Below are positions 12,026 to 24,005 of a DNA stretch of 64,000 nt, piece after piece (the stretch's first letter is position 1; each line of letters begins with the position of its first letter). The position numbers were made by a program, and so were the translations under genes. The notes below the pieces were generated by a model. It did not search any database. It saw nothing but the letters and a program-made list of their open reading frames with translations, and was not told where the DNA came from. The DNA comes from Alligator mississippiensis. Its lineage: Eukaryota > Chordata > Crocodylia > Alligatoridae. The DNA lies in assembly GCF_030867095.1 (NCBI RefSeq), contig NC_081831.1, forward strand, positions 68,896,716-68,960,715, written 5' to 3'.

Positions 12026-13415
12026 TTGGTGGAGGCAGTGGGAGAAATAAAGTCACGCCCCTTTCCTGAGGGGAGGGGGAGAAGAGCTCTGCCGGACCTG
12101 ATTGAAGACTGTAAACTGTCAGGTCCGGAAGACTTCAGGGGCGGAGCCCTGGAGCATAAAAGGAGCTGCATGCCCAGCAGAGGGCAGATGTGTGGAGGGA
12201 CTCAAGAAGAGCAGAGCCAGGGAAAGCTGGGGAGCTCTCCCCCAGTGAGCAATAGGCCCAAGGCTCCTGAAGCTGCCGCTGGAGAAGCAGCCTTGGGCTT
12301 GGGAGCTTTGTGAGACTGCTTGGGCTGTTGATGGAGTATAGTGATGGTGCAGGGAGCCCATGCTTTGGGAGCTGCTTGCAGCTCGAGCCTGCAACCCTGG
12401 CAGGGTTAGCGGGCCACACGGTGTGCAGAGCAGCGCATGGGGGCAAAGGCCTTGGGGTCTGTAGTGAGGCGGCTCAGGCCCCATCTCCCGGCAAGCGGCC
12501 AGGTTCCACAGTGTGCAGGGTGATGCACGGGCCCAAGCCTTGGGAGCCAGGGAGCAGCAGAGGCTGCTTGGGTTAACCACCCAGCGTGAAGATGGATGGC
12601 CAGAGCATGAAGGGCCCGGCCTGTGCTAAAAAAGCTCGTGGTGCCGAAGCCAGGGCATGGGGAAATGGTAGTGCTGCAGCGTGCAGTCAAGCACCCAGAA
12701 GCCAGCAGCAGTGGTGCAGCAGCTGAGAGGAGCTGAGCCCTCAGTGCCCAGGGCAGGGCACAGGGTAGGGAAGAGCCCAGCAGCACGGGAGAGGCCTGGA
12801 GAGGCGTTCCAGCAGGGGAGACCCCATTGAGCTGCGCCCTGACCACTGCCACCTGAGGGAGTGTGAGTCGTTGGGCCCTTGGGTCCCACAGGGGAAAGAG
12901 GTTTGGAGCGGGCAAACCCAGAGAAGGGGCTGGGTGAGCAGCCCCCCCACCTAGTCAAGGCCCTAAGGGGAGGGGCCCCTGGTGCTTCCTGGACACCCCC
13001 AAAGGACCCCATTGGAAGGAAGACTCTCTCTTGCCTTGGGTCAGGGACTATATTAAGGAATAAGCGTTATTAAGATTGTTCCTGTTTGCGCCTTATATTT
13101 TGTAATTAGAAATGTTGTATTGTGTTGATGCTGCTGAAATTGTTTTATTGTGATGGGTAAACAGTGTTATTTAGCATTTGACCTTGGTTATAGGTTAATG
13201 TTCACTGTGTAAATATATGCATATAATATTTAGTTTTATGGTTTATGTATATTATAACTCAATAAAATTGTATATAGTTCAGAACTTTGGTCTTGGACTA
13301 ACTTTATAGAGGAAAGGGGGATCTGCTTGAAATTCTGGCATCCCTCTCACAGCACCCCCTCCTGTCTACCCATCCCACCCAACTGAGAATAGGGCACACC
13401 CTTGGGTGTACCCGG
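12026..13415 (+). mobile_element. LTR-like block (solo LTR candidate)
   Basis: A compact transcription-unit-like segment: GC-rich 5' part, a TATA-like GCATAAAAGG at about 12154-12163, a long GC-rich body (to about 13010), then an AT-rich 3' part with AATAAA at 13261-13266 and an end near ACCCGGGTTACA (about 13404-13415). This layout resembles a U3-R-U5 long terminal repeat. No matching TGTAACCC start, target duplication, primer-binding site or gag/pol frame was found, so the borders and class are uncertain. The many long overlapping frames at 12026-13073 simply reflect GC content. Confidence 0.35.
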
Positions 13416-14710
13416 GTTACATAAGGATAAAAAAAAATCACCCCGTCTCCATCCTTAGATCCAAAAACTGGGTTTTTCAGCACAGTGTTGGTCAAGGATT
13501 TCACTGGCAGGCCTCTCCACCTTCCTCTTTTTGTCTTTCTGGGCCAGTAATGAGTGTGGTTAATGTCATGCACTGACTGGCAACACTTCCTTCATCTTTT
13601 GGGCCTTGAAGCAGCTCCTGTTATTTTTGTCACCAGTGAGACTGGCAACAATTCCCTGGGGCCTCTACATCTACAACAAGGCAAAAAAGCTACAACCAAA
13701 AAGCTTCCCATTGTTCTCGGATTGTGTTATACAGCTGATTGTTAGACTCTCTCTGCCTGTTCCTCCTTTATGTATAAGTTGCTGGAGTAGGCTTTGTCTG
13801 GAGAGACACACGCACAGTTTACATTACACATAAGTGATGCCTCCAAGATGATGTTTAATTTAAATTTGTTGACATGTTTGAATGTATTAAATACTTGTAT
13901 GGAGGATTAAAGGACCCCAGCAAAAAAGACTTAACTAGCTACAGCAGATTCTCCCAGCAAATTTATATAATCCCTGGTTTAACCCCAGGGCAAAATTCCA
14001 CTGATTTTAATAAGACGAGGATTAAACCCAAATGGATCTGAGGGGCTGAGGCTGAGATTTAAAGTTCTCATTCTCTCCATTCATACTATGATTGTTGGTT
14101 TTAGGATTACACCAGTCTTCTCCCTTCCACAGTGGCAGCACCTTCAAAAATATCCCATCCTCTCTCAAAATCCACTTAGATTGAACAGGTGAGAAAAGCC
14201 CACAATGGAACAAAGTGGGGAAACAAAAGCAGAGCAGTTTTCAAGTCAAGCACAGAGGAGTGCACCAAACACTGTCCTGAAAGACTTCTTCTTCAACTGA
14301 GTCATGGACACATGAGGTAAAGATTAATATTTCAAAGTCAGATGGATGCATTGCCATTGTACAGGGTATTAGAAAACTGTGCAAAATTTTCTTATGAGAC
14401 CTTCACATTTAGCATTAGTCTGTTTTTACAGAAAGTTGCACTTGGGGAATTAATCTCTTGTTTCCTGCACATGCAAGACAGTACCCTTTGTTAAGGAATG
14501 ATAAGACACTTCTAAGAATAGTATAATACGGAGAGCATCAGCTTTGCAAGACATTACAGGAAAAATACAGGCTCCAGCACCTGTTTTTCAGTTTTCACAG
14601 ACTTCAGCATAACGTTATGCTCTTTTAGAGCCAGCTTCATCCTGTGTTTATGACCATGAATCCTAACCGACTTCACTAGGGGATGCATGTAAGTGAAGGT
14701 GTACTTTATC
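13416..14710. other. gene-free stretch with an old palindromic-repeat fragment
   Basis: About 13960-14030 (GGCAAAATTCCACTGATTTT, then AGGATTAAACCCA) resembles the 'ATTGACTTCAATGGGAGCAGGATT' repeat family of sauropsids. The rest shows nothing supportable. Confidence 0.4.
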
Positions 14711-14838
14711 CTACAGGCTCCAATCCTGCAAAGCCCAACACGTGCTTTATTTTACCTATTGCAAGCAGTCTCAGCAACTTCAACAGGATTACTCACAATT
14801 CATTTACTTAAGCACATGTGCAAATCTGTACAGTATAT
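14711..14838. repeat. palindromic interspersed repeat (CACGTGCTT / AAGCACATG arms)
   Basis: CCAATCCTGCAAAGCCCAAC, ACGTGCTTTATTTTACC, TTCAACAGGATTACTCACA and CTTAAGCACATGTGCAAATC follow the recalled foldback repeat in which 'AATCCTGCAAAG...AAGCACGTGC' is mirrored around an 'ATTGACTTCAATGG' centre. This copy is diverged. Confidence 0.5.
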
Positions 14839-17060
14839 GCACCTGAATATATAATTTGAATCACGGGTTTCTTCTCTTTCCCTCAATATGCCCTGGTTAC
14901 TGTTTCCGTTGAATAACAGTCATTATAATTCATGAATAACAGAATTTCTCCAATGACTGCTACAGATACAGGATTGGGAATAATTTATGTGCATGGTATG
15001 AATTTTGGGAATAATGTATGTGCATGGTACAGAGCACCACGAACCTGATATGATGTTTGCCTCAGATCAGTGTAAATCAGAAGCACTTCTAATGACCTTG
15101 AGTGAGTTACTCCCATGTGAAAGGGCTGCCAGTGGAAAGCAGACCCATGTTTACAACTTTGGCAAGAATAATTTTTAAATGCTGTGAAAGCTTTGGTGTT
15201 AGAGTGTACATTTTGACAACTGCAAGCAAACAATAGTGTAAATCTTCTGGGATTTATATACGTTTTCTTTTCAAAACTTGTGCTAACACTATTCTACAGT
15301 AAGCAGTTTATACTTGACACCTAATTTAAATGTAGTCAGTGAAGCAGTTACTGTAGTTCAGCTAGGGTCATCCAGCGCCTAAGTAGTATCCTAAAATATA
15401 CCAGGCATTATTGGTAAAGAAACCATAAGGCCAAAAATAAAATGCTTATCTACCAATCAAAAATTATTTTACCACATGGGTTTCACCCTCTACTGTAACC
15501 ACTGGGAAAGGAGATAGGACATTAATCTTTGCTGTACTTAGAGCAGATTTCTTTCTGCCTTACTGAGAACAAGGCAGTAGTTATCCTATTGAGCAGAAAA
15601 CAAATGTTAATCTGGAAAGATCTGGCTAATCCAGTATTTTAAGGTTGGAGAGTAATGTAGATCCAGTTCCACTGGGGTTTATAGTACAAAATTGAGGGAC
15701 AGTTTTTACAGCTTGGAAGTAGTTTTGCAAGCTGATCACTGCCCCTGCAATGACTATTATCTTGACTGTATAATGGGGGCTTTCAGATCTCAGCTTTATC
15801 ACATTCTGTTTTCTCTTCCTTTGCCTTTTCATGAATATTGAGTCATCAAAAATAGTTTCACTGACAGAGCTACTAATGATACCAGCTGGTGAATCAGAGG
15901 CTCATACACTGTCTAGTGCCTGCTCTATAACCGTCTTAGTACGCTACTTATGAAAGCTAACAAAAACTAAAGATTCCTATTTATGTGCAGCTCCCTTGAG
16001 AAATGCTGGAGTGGTTATTTTAAAATTAGAAAATGTTAACGGAACAAGACAAACATGCAGTTGCTTAAACACAAGGTCATGGTGTGACATAAGAAGCTGA
16101 AGCTTAGCATAAGTTAGAGTCAATTTTAACTATGAGTAAGTTCTTTTGTGTGTTGTTTTTTGTAAAATAGTCTCTTCCCTTTGCAGAAAAGATGTATATT
16201 TTATTCCTTACAAGACAGAACTGTTCCTCATGTTACCAGAAAAAGCTAGTATCAGCAAGCCAGAAAAAAAATGCTGATAAACAGAAGCAAATATAACAAA
16301 TGATGTCAGCCATGGAGATGGCTACAGAATTGTGATAGAAGCATATGGTGGCATCCTTCTTCTATAGTGCAGCATTAGAGGGCAAGTTAGACTGAGAGTG
16401 CATTTACTTAAACTAAGATTGCCCAGGTCCAAAAGGCTGAACAATAACAACATGCCTAGATAAGGAGATATGTAAATATGCATGCAAAATAGCCAAAGAT
16501 AGGTTCAAGTTGAAAGCTATTTCAAGCATTTTTTTTTTTTGGTAAAGGGTCATTTATTTTGCAGGGAAGGCCTTCCTTGCAGTCCTGCAGTGCTACAGTT
16601 TCCTATGTTTGTAACACACACCCTTTTTGTAGAAAAACAGGCAGATGCAGAATGAACCAAGCCCCCCTCCTCCTTCCACATAAAGCACTATAGTTTGCTA
16701 CTCTCCATGCTGGGAATGCCCCTATGTTTTGATCAGTCCCTGGTATTTTATAGCCCTCCCCACCCCCAACTTTATAGCAAGGCACCTCCTAGTACTTCTT
16801 TATTCCAGGCAAAAAGAAAGTGCACCTCTGCTGATAAGAAAAGCAATTGGAAGATTAATTCGGTAAACAAAAATATCCCAGACGCTGGCATTACCAAGTG
16901 TCACTGCAATTACACAGCATCTTAAGAAAACATGTCACCCTAATTAAAGCAATCATAATCATCATCATAAATAATAACCAGGCGGACGGCAGCTTCTTTA
17001 GAGCCTTGGAAAGGACACATCTGCATTTCTGTTACAAAACTGTTAGTTATGGCAACATTA
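14839..17060. other. gene-free stretch upstream of CpG island (GAB intron side)
   Basis: No exon, RNA gene or defined element recognised. Poly-T/A runs such as 16531-16541 are present. The part next to 17 kb lies just inside the inferred first intron of the GAB gene. Confidence 0.5.
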
Positions 17061-18330
17061 ACTGAAACTGAAATGTGGTCTAACCTAAGCCGCGTTGCAT
17101 AACAGCTTGGGAGCCGGGAAAGGTTAATTCAAAAGGCAGAAGAACACGGAGGAAAACGACGTGACTTAAGAAGCGCAGAGAGTAGTTCCCCTCTTGTTTG
17201 GCTCCCAACAAAAGCCGAAAGCGCGGAGACATTGCAAAGCAAGAGTTAGCCCCCGAGAAATGCTTGGGGGGGGGGGAGGGAGGTAGAAAAATATCAGGAC
17301 AGTCGCTGTACTTACGTATCTCTTGAGTTTCTTTTCGGGGGGTGATTTAATGAGCCATCCATTGCAAACCACGTCCCCTGAGCTCATCTTCCCCCCCTCG
17401 CCGACAGAGGAGACACGGGCTCCAGCGTGTGTATTGTTCCCAGCCAATTTGAAACTAGCAGTAATCAGCTTCCTTCAGCTGTGTTCCAATGCTGCTCTCG
17501 CACAAGGAGGAAGTCATGACATTGATCACTGACACAGGCGGCTCCCCCTCCCACTGACAACACAATGCAACACACGGAGCACGTGATGGGGCCGAGGGGA
17601 CGGGGATAAACAAAAACAAGCGTGTGCCAGATGCCCTGCCGGCAGCCCGAGGGCACCCGGGGAAGGATCCCCGCCCACTCGCCCGCAATCTGCTGCACTA
17701 CTGTCCTTGCTGCTTAATCCCCCTAGGAGCAGCCGGTGTGGGACAGGGAGGGGAGGAGAGGGTCTAAATACGGCCCCAGATGGGCAAGCCTGGGGTCTGA
17801 TTTCACTTGAAGGCAAGGAGGCAGCAGTGGTAGGGAGGGGGTGTCTCCGCAGCTGAGCCGCACGCAAGGCGGGGTGTGTGCGGGCTGCAAAGCGATGCCC
17901 TTTCGCACAGCCCCGGTCGCGGGAGCTGTCAGCCCTGTCCCAGGGCGGAAAGTCACCCTGCAAGGCAAGGTCACTCCGCTGCTTGGAAAGGACCCGCAGG
18001 AAATTCTTCCCCCCTCGGACAATGTGTCCCGCTGCGGCCACCGCGCCGCCCGCAGCCTGGTCACTTTCAGCCGGGGCTGGTCAGTTTCAGGATCCCTTCC
18101 CCTGCCCTGCGGCCCGACCCACCGGGACTGTGCTGTGGTGGGAAGGCTTTGTCTGAGCAGGTTCTCTCTGCCAGCAGCCACCCTCCTCCTCCTAGGCTGG
18201 GAGAGCTCAGCTGATCCGGGCGGCTGCCTCGCTAGGTTAGGAGTGAAAGGTTGGCACTACCTAGTGCCTGGCGAAGCGGATGGCTCTGACGAGCAGGAGT
18301 AAACCCCTGGCAGCGCATAGTGAGCCAGAA
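17060..18330. promoter_or_regulatory. CpG island, GAB-gene promoter region
   Basis: CpG dinucleotides and GC content rise sharply here relative to AT-rich flanks, and the island covers the GAB-like first exon. The densest part (about 17550-18310) lies on the upstream side of the minus-strand start codon, where the promoter and 5' untranslated region belong. No TATA box was identified. Long open frames on both strands here (for example 17841-18302 plus, 17526-18041 minus) are a by-product of GC richness and lack known domains. Confidence 0.75.
17316..17387 (-). CDS. GAB3: GAB-family docking adaptor, first coding exon (GAB3-like)
   Basis: The exon encodes 24 residues: [11 protein letters not shown], then [13 protein letters not shown]. 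This is the start of the pleckstrin-homology domain of GRB2-associated-binding proteins, membrane-recruited scaffolds that link receptor tyrosine kinases and cytokine receptors to SHP2 and PI3-kinase. It ends in phase 0 after Arg-Tyr with donor GTAAGT (minus, plus 17310-17315), the same place where GAB1 exon 1 ends. Within the family the 'SGD' start and a hydrophobic residue before KSPP fit GAB3 better than GAB1/GAB2, which have Arg there. The KKLKRY end is GAB1-like, so paralogue assignment is a judgement. An in-frame ATG 20 codons upstream (17447) exists; the inner ATG is chosen by family alignment. The next PH-domain exon was not found down to base 1, consistent with the long first intron of this family. 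Confidence 0.82.
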
Positions 18331-20190
18331 GAGGGGCCTCTCAGAGCTGACAGCTCCTGACAGCCTGTGCTGACTCGGTACTGGCGTCTTGTAATGTGTT
18401 GCAAAAGTCTCTAGGCTTTGTCTTAGCTGTGTAGCTAAGCACTGAGGATGCTGACCCATGACACTCATCCGGGAACCTGCTTGCCACGGTTTTCTACCTG
18501 GTGTTGCTGAAGGATAGAAACTTAAAAAGTGAGCTAATTAGGGAGATATCATCAGCCTTTGGAGGACGTGGCAGACATTTCTCAGGGAGGTTGGGGGAAT
18601 TTGTTTAACATATTTTCAAACAATTTAACAAGTGCAAGAGCCATGGCAAGGTTGAATTAAGGGAGTTCTGCTAGCTTCAGTTCCTTTCATGCCAGTTTAT
18701 GGTTGAAGGTTTGCTTCAGCTTTGACCAGTGTCTCCTTGCCTAGGGTTAGTAGGGACAACTCCAGTTGTACTTGTGTTACAACAGCAACACAAGTATAGC
18801 AAGCCAAGCGGTTGGTTTTTTAACTTGGTCTCATTTCTCTAAACTTGTACTAGGTTTGCTTTGCTGCATCCTATTTAGCCCACAGTTCTGCAATGGTACA
18901 TCACAATTTACTGTGTGACTACAAAAATTGCTTGAGATCCTACATAGACTATTACAGGGAAAACCGTCTTTAAAAAATAAGACAGACAGACAGAGTGAAG
19001 AAGAGACTCTATCTGTATACAGATGAAATGACTGCCATACCGAAATGAAAAACCTGGAATTATTTCTATATTCTTGATATTTTGCTTTTTCAAATTAGGT
19101 TAGTGAGTTTCACATTTTGATTCTCATGCATCAGGAGACCTTACTGTGCAAAAGAGCTACTGTGAAACTCTCACCAAGGCTGGGAAGTTTTAGGTGAGTA
19201 GTAATAAGTTTTACCATGAGGTGCTAAGGGAATAAACAGTGGGCAGGACAATCCCTCTCTTCCTCCCCCCCCCCCCCCCGTACTAAATGCAGGTACTAAG
19301 CTAAATGCAGGTACTAAGCTAAATGTACTAAATTAAGTACAATCCCTCTCCCCTCCGCCCATCCACTTCATGCTGAAACAAAATGATGCTCCTTTCTGGA
19401 AGGAGACCAGACCCAATATTGCTGACTCTTGTTGGTTTATTGTTAGTCTCACAATATCTGATGTTTGTCTCGGTACCACAGCTCCTGGAGTGATGCAGTT
19501 ACACAGTAAGCAGGAATTGTTCATGTGCACATTTTAAAAATGTCTAGCTTTTGTGGTTGCAGAGAAACAGCTGAAAAACATGAAACACAAACCTTCAAAA
19601 GCCAGAAGGTAAAACAAATAAATTAAAAATGTATTTTTAAGATTGCACATTTTACCTCTAGCTGACTGCTCAGGTTTGACTTGTGCCAGGTATTGTCATA
19701 TTTAGATATCATTTTAGATTCAGATTCATTGCCCTTATTCATATAAATAGCATCCTATTCCTTCAAGAGTTCCATTAGGTTAGTGCTTGCAAAGCAAGGT
19801 GCAATTCAGCTTCAGTAAGGAAATGGGATCTGGCCAATTTTAGTAGGCTGCTGGCTCAGAAATTGTATTTTTCTGAGAACTATGCTGCAACCTTCTGCAA
19901 TACAGTCTAAAGCATGGTTTTAAAGCAATTCTAAGACTTCTGATACAATGGCCCTGTACAAATTATTGTTGCTCATCCACGTTTGTATATAGTTCATCCT
20001 ATCTTACGGTATGTATATTGATTTGGCTAGTATTCAGAGGTGCTTTGGTCTTTTGTTTAGTTTTTGCCACATGCCCTGCTGGTTTATTATGGCAAGGTGT
20101 CTTTGTGGCTGCTGGATGTGACTACTGCTGAGTAGGTGACTTAGAGACTACAACCAAAGACACTCTGAAACTTCATCTACTTTAGAACAT
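18331..20190. other. intergenic stretch, no gene
   Basis: Contains a short GACA run (about 18980-18995), a poly-C run at 19266-19280 and a 19-20 bp tandem duplication of GCAGGTACTAAGCTAAAT at about 19289-19325. Nothing coding is supported. Confidence 0.5.
19289..19325. repeat. short tandem duplication
   Basis: The word AAATGCAGGTACTAAGCT occurs twice in a row, followed by a partial third (AAATGTACTAAAT). A small local duplication next to a poly-C tract. Confidence 0.8.
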
Positions 20191-20192
20191 GA

Positions 20193-20590
20193 CTGGGTGC
20201 ATCTACATGAGACACTTAATGCGCATTAGACTATGTCTACTCCTCATCACCATGGTGGGCGAAGCCTGTGCTAATGAATGCACGGTAGCATCACCAAAAA
20301 AATGTTCATTTGTGCTAAGGCGCAATAGTGCCAATTATGGCACACTAAGTTAGTGCCTGTCATCACAGGCACTGAACTAAATGTGTTGTAATTACAGACA
20401 AGGTTCCTTGGGTGAATTTGATATCTTTTATTAGACCAACCCAAATGGTTGGAGAATAGTTATTAAGCAAGCTTTTGGGTTCAAAAACCCTTCGTCAGGC
20501 TAAGGAAGCTGCAGCAGTTGGTGTGTGCTCTTCTTGGATGGAATGAAAAGTAATTACAGTGCATTAATGAATGTGTAGATGTGCCTCCTG
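20193..20590. mobile_element. MITE with GCATCTACA termini, interrupted by a SINE-like insertion
   Basis: The left part begins GGGTGCATCTACATGAGACA and the right part, read inverted, begins GGAGGCACATCTACACATTC, giving imperfect terminal inverted repeats. 'TTAATGCGCATTAG' and 'GTGCATTAATGAATG' sit inside the two ends. No coding. The body is split by the unit at 20398-20549. Confidence 0.55.
20398..20549 (+). mobile_element. SINE-like unit flanked by 10-bp direct repeat
   Basis: A 152-bp unit (ACAAGGTTCCTTGGGTGAAT..., TATCTTTTATTAGACCAACC..., ending GGATGGAATGAAAA) is flanked by identical GTAATTACAG at 20388-20397 and 20550-20559. The same family occurs at about 34850, 36960-37140 and 32912-32975. 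The perfect 10-bp direct repeat marks a discrete insertion. No tRNA-type A/B boxes were clear, so SINE is only descriptive. Confidence 0.65.
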
Positions 20591-20594
20591 ACTC

Positions 20595-22469
20595 CTTAAT
20601 TCGCAGCTCATCTCACTGGAAACCTCATTATCCCTGTTCATGTGCAAGAAGCAAGAAGTCTGATTGTCTCTGCAGGTTACAGTTTGTGGAACTACTGTTG
20701 ACCTTTAGAGCTGCATGGCTTAGGTTCTGATAACCGTAGACACCACTTCTCATTTTATATTGTGGGATGCAAGTGGAGCAGGCAGATAGGCAAACATCAA
20801 GGGCAGAGAAGGACACTCATAGTATAGGCACAAAATGAAAACCAAGAGTATTTGCAATTTGGATAGAAAATGAGGCTAAACTTTTGAAGTGATATGAATG
20901 CAAAATAGCAAGACTTGGGCATGGTCTGGATGCATTTGCCTAGAAAGGAAACCTAGATATGGCTTGGATGATGGGGACAATGATGGCATCATCCATCAAC
21001 CCAAAGAATGGGTGAAGACAGAGGTGAAGGAGGAGATAGAGTATAGTTTTGGTCACTCTGAGCTTACATTAGCTGCTGGACAGCCAAGAGAAGTCAGAGA
21101 CAAGTTGATAGGCAGGGCTGATGGAAGGACAAGTACATCTGGGTCACTGGCACAAAAAAACAGTATTTGAGGCCATGCTTATGAGTAAGATCCCCTGATG
21201 TATGAGAGAAAAGCACAAGGATGCAGTTTGGGCAACACCAACTGGATGGGAAATGGTTGGAACTAACCAGTTTCAGGCTGTTGGACATTGCTGTGGAGGT
21301 TTCCAAAAGCTGGGTTTTTCAAGGTATAAAAGGTGGACTGATAGCTTTCTTTTCTTCATAGATGCCAAAAATAGCACTTTCACTGGTCAGGTATTTTAAA
21401 TAAATAAGTTCATCTCTGGATGGCACCATATCTACTTTACAGTTTGCAATGGCAAAGGCTCAAAACCTGGTGAGTTCCACAGATATAAACCTTAAGGGTA
21501 CATATCACATTAAGGTTGTCCTCAAAACCATACATACTGACCATCTCTACTATAAAATTCTCAATTTGATCCAGTCTGGAAGTGCTGCTGAATTGCTGTT
21601 TGATGTTAACTTCTACCTTGCTTGTCTCCTAAACCTCCCCTTTCTGCCATGTGTTTTGAGCTTGTCACTGTGCAAACATTTTCTATGGGTGCAATCCCAC
21701 AATTTTCTGTTTCTGAGTTTCAGCCATCCTATATGCCACTTCTTGCTCTTCTGTTCTTGAGTAGAGAAAAGTTTGGCAGGGGAGAAGAGTATTTTGTACA
21801 CTGATTCTTAGCAGTGCTCGGGAAGGGAATATGGCATACATCTTAGTGCTCTGGTTAAGAAAAGAAGCACAGTATGGATGGCCTGGAATGATGTAGACAG
21901 GGAAGAGTGGCTCGCATGACGGCAACTTCAAGGGTGCCCTAATCAGTGCAGACACACCCTAAATAGTCCAGAGAGAGCAAATAAACCATAAAACTTTCTT
22001 CCTCCAAGAGAGAGTTCCTCATACCAAGGAATTTTCAGCCTCTAAAATCGACCAGACAGATAAGCTTTGCTATCATATCTCAGGCCTGCTCCAGCTGTCT
22101 CAAACCCTATTGAGAGTATCTAGGGACAGAAGCCAGACTGCAGGGTGCCGAGGGTGAAGTCATATAGCTATGTTTGGTCATTTTGAAAGGGGATGGGAGG
22201 GAAAAGAGCTGAATTTCAGCTAAAATGCCACTACAGTGCCATAAAACCTCCAGGCCAATGATATTAGCTTGCTTCTTCAAATAAATTAATTTGTAGGCTT
22301 TGGAAGGACCAGCAGATAAAGTGAAGGTCAAACCTCTCTATTATCTAAAAAGAAGAGGGCTTTTTTTTCTTTATGAAATTAGTCTTGGCTTAGATATTTA
22401 ACCCGGGCAGAAGAACTGACTTCAGACTAACACAGCTAACTACCTCTCTGTATTTCAGTTTGCAATAGT
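20595..22469. other. intergenic stretch, no gene
   Basis: Frames at 20898-21170 and 21449-21760 (plus) show no domain, conserved motif or exon structure. Nothing supportable. Confidence 0.45.
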
Positions 22470-22845
22470 TTAATGGTGTTAGGGCCAGACAAGACTAATA
22501 GGTCATCTAATCTGACCTCCTAATTATCAGGGGCCATTACATTTAACCTATCTGTGTGCATAATAAGCCTAATAATTTACATTAAAGTAAAGCCTGTTGG
22601 AACTCAGGAGACTACGTCGTTATATGTCACAGGCAGAGATCAGGAGAAACCACCAATGACCCATGTCCCTGCAACGGCAGGAAATTGATTAGGTGAGGTA
22701 CTGGTATGTCCAGAGGATCCTAGTCCACAGTCCGTGCTGAAATCTTACTGCCAGTCTGACCAGGGAATGATTCTTCCTTGAATCCATATCTACATCAGTT
22801 CCATCCCTGAAAATGTGTATAAGATGCATGAGCCAGGTGTCCAAG
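22470..22845 (-). mobile_element. old CR1 LINE 3' fragment
   Basis: GGTCATCTAATCTGACCTCC (22501-22520) and following text, including GGCAGGAAATTGATTAGGTG, match the recalled 3' region of a turtle/crocodilian CR1 subfamily, read in antisense. Divergence is high and no coding remains. It abuts the next insertion at about 22850. Confidence 0.5.
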
Positions 22846-22849
22846 GAAA

Positions 22850-23530
22850 AAAATTATATATAAACTAGCAAATTGCCCATCAAGAATGATAGGGGGGCTT
22901 GCAGGGACAGAGCCCAGCCTCTGGCCCTGCACCCCCAATCCCCCCATCCTCATCTGCCTCCCACCCCGCTTTGGACCCGACTCTGTTCTCCCCCTCCCCC
23001 ATCGCTTTGGGCCTGATCCTGTTCCTCCTGGTGGTTTGGGTCTGGAGACGCTCCCCTCCACCCCCCACTCCACTGTGGCAGGCCCGACACCATTCCCCCG
23101 CTGCTACTGCAGCCTGAGCTGGTTCCCCACCCCAGTGCGGTGGGCCCGACCCCGTTTCCCTCGTCCCTTCCATGCCATGGTGGGTCCGACCCCATTGCCC
23201 TGCCTCGCGCCACCACTGCCTCCAAGGAGCAGTGGGGCAGGGAGGAAGCTTGCCCTGCCATCCCCTCTGTCCTCCTTGGGGAGCACCCTGTGCTGCTGCC
23301 ACCTGATGGGAGCAGGGCCAAGGGTGGGGGTGGGGGGGTGAGGCCAGCAGCGCCAGCTTTCTTTCTCCCCGCTCTGTCCCTGTTGTCATGGCAGTGCTCC
23401 ACTGCACTGCCACCACCGCCTCCTGTCCAGAATGCCCTGGAGCACTCTGACTGACTGCCAAGACAACCAATCAGAGGGCGAATAAAGCATTATGGACAGA
23501 CAGACAGACTGAGGCTTTTATATAGAGAGA
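22850..23530. mobile_element. unclassified element with GACAGACAGACT tail (copy 1)
   Basis: Starts AACTAGCAAATTGCCCATCA and ends AATAAAGCATTATGGACAGACAGACAGACTGAGGCTTTTATATA (given here as words: GAATAAAGCATTATGG, GACAGACAGACTGAGGC). Copy 2 at 35318-36875 has the same start (ACTAGCCAATTGCCGATCAA) and end (AGACTTAGGCTTTTATA). The interior is very GC-rich (22920-23440) with long but meaningless frames on both strands. No transposase or reverse transcriptase, so class is unknown. Confidence 0.6.
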
Positions 23531-23889
23531 GTCTTCAGAGCATTGGTCTGTCTCATCCAGTACATCCTGACTCAGGCTGTGGCCAATCCCTCATATTACA
23601 GAGGAAACAATCATACATATAATACAACAGAATACAGCTGGGAAAAATTGGGAAAAAAATCTTTTGGACTCTTTCAAGCAACTGCTATAAAACACAGAGG
23701 TATGCAGTTTACTACAGTTATTGCTTTAAGACAGACCAGCAAGTGTTTTAAGCACATTGAGGGCAATAGTGAGTGTTCTGGTCTTACCATGGCCCATGAA
23801 GGATGGGAACAAACAGGGGGATTTATAGGTTCAAATATTCACACGCTCCAAGGCCTGAAGAGATGCTTAGATGGGCCAATCTGAGCTTC

Positions 23890-24005
23890 TCATGCCACCA
23901 TGTAATAGCACTGCTCCCAAAATCTGGATTAAACAGATCTGTTAGTTTGCCTGCATAATCCAAGTAATGAGGAGTCCATCTCTTTCCCTAGGAAATTGTT
24001 CCAAT
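23890..24005 (-). mobile_element. old CR1 fragment, part split by hAT insertion
   Basis: Read on minus, the segment (TTTCCTAGGGAAAGAGATGG, CTCCTCATTACTTGGATTAT) resembles the 'CCTAGGGAGGTTGTGGAATCTCC' portion near the CR1 ORF end. It continues on the far side of the 24006-24940 hAT element. Confidence 0.5.

Noticed and set aside
17526..18302. Several 110-170 codon frames in the GAB CpG island
   Set aside because: Multiple frames open on both strands at once, the mark of GC bias rather than coding.
22880..23470. 196-codon minus frame and overlapping plus frames
   Set aside because: GC-rich interior of a non-coding repeat; no conserved motif.
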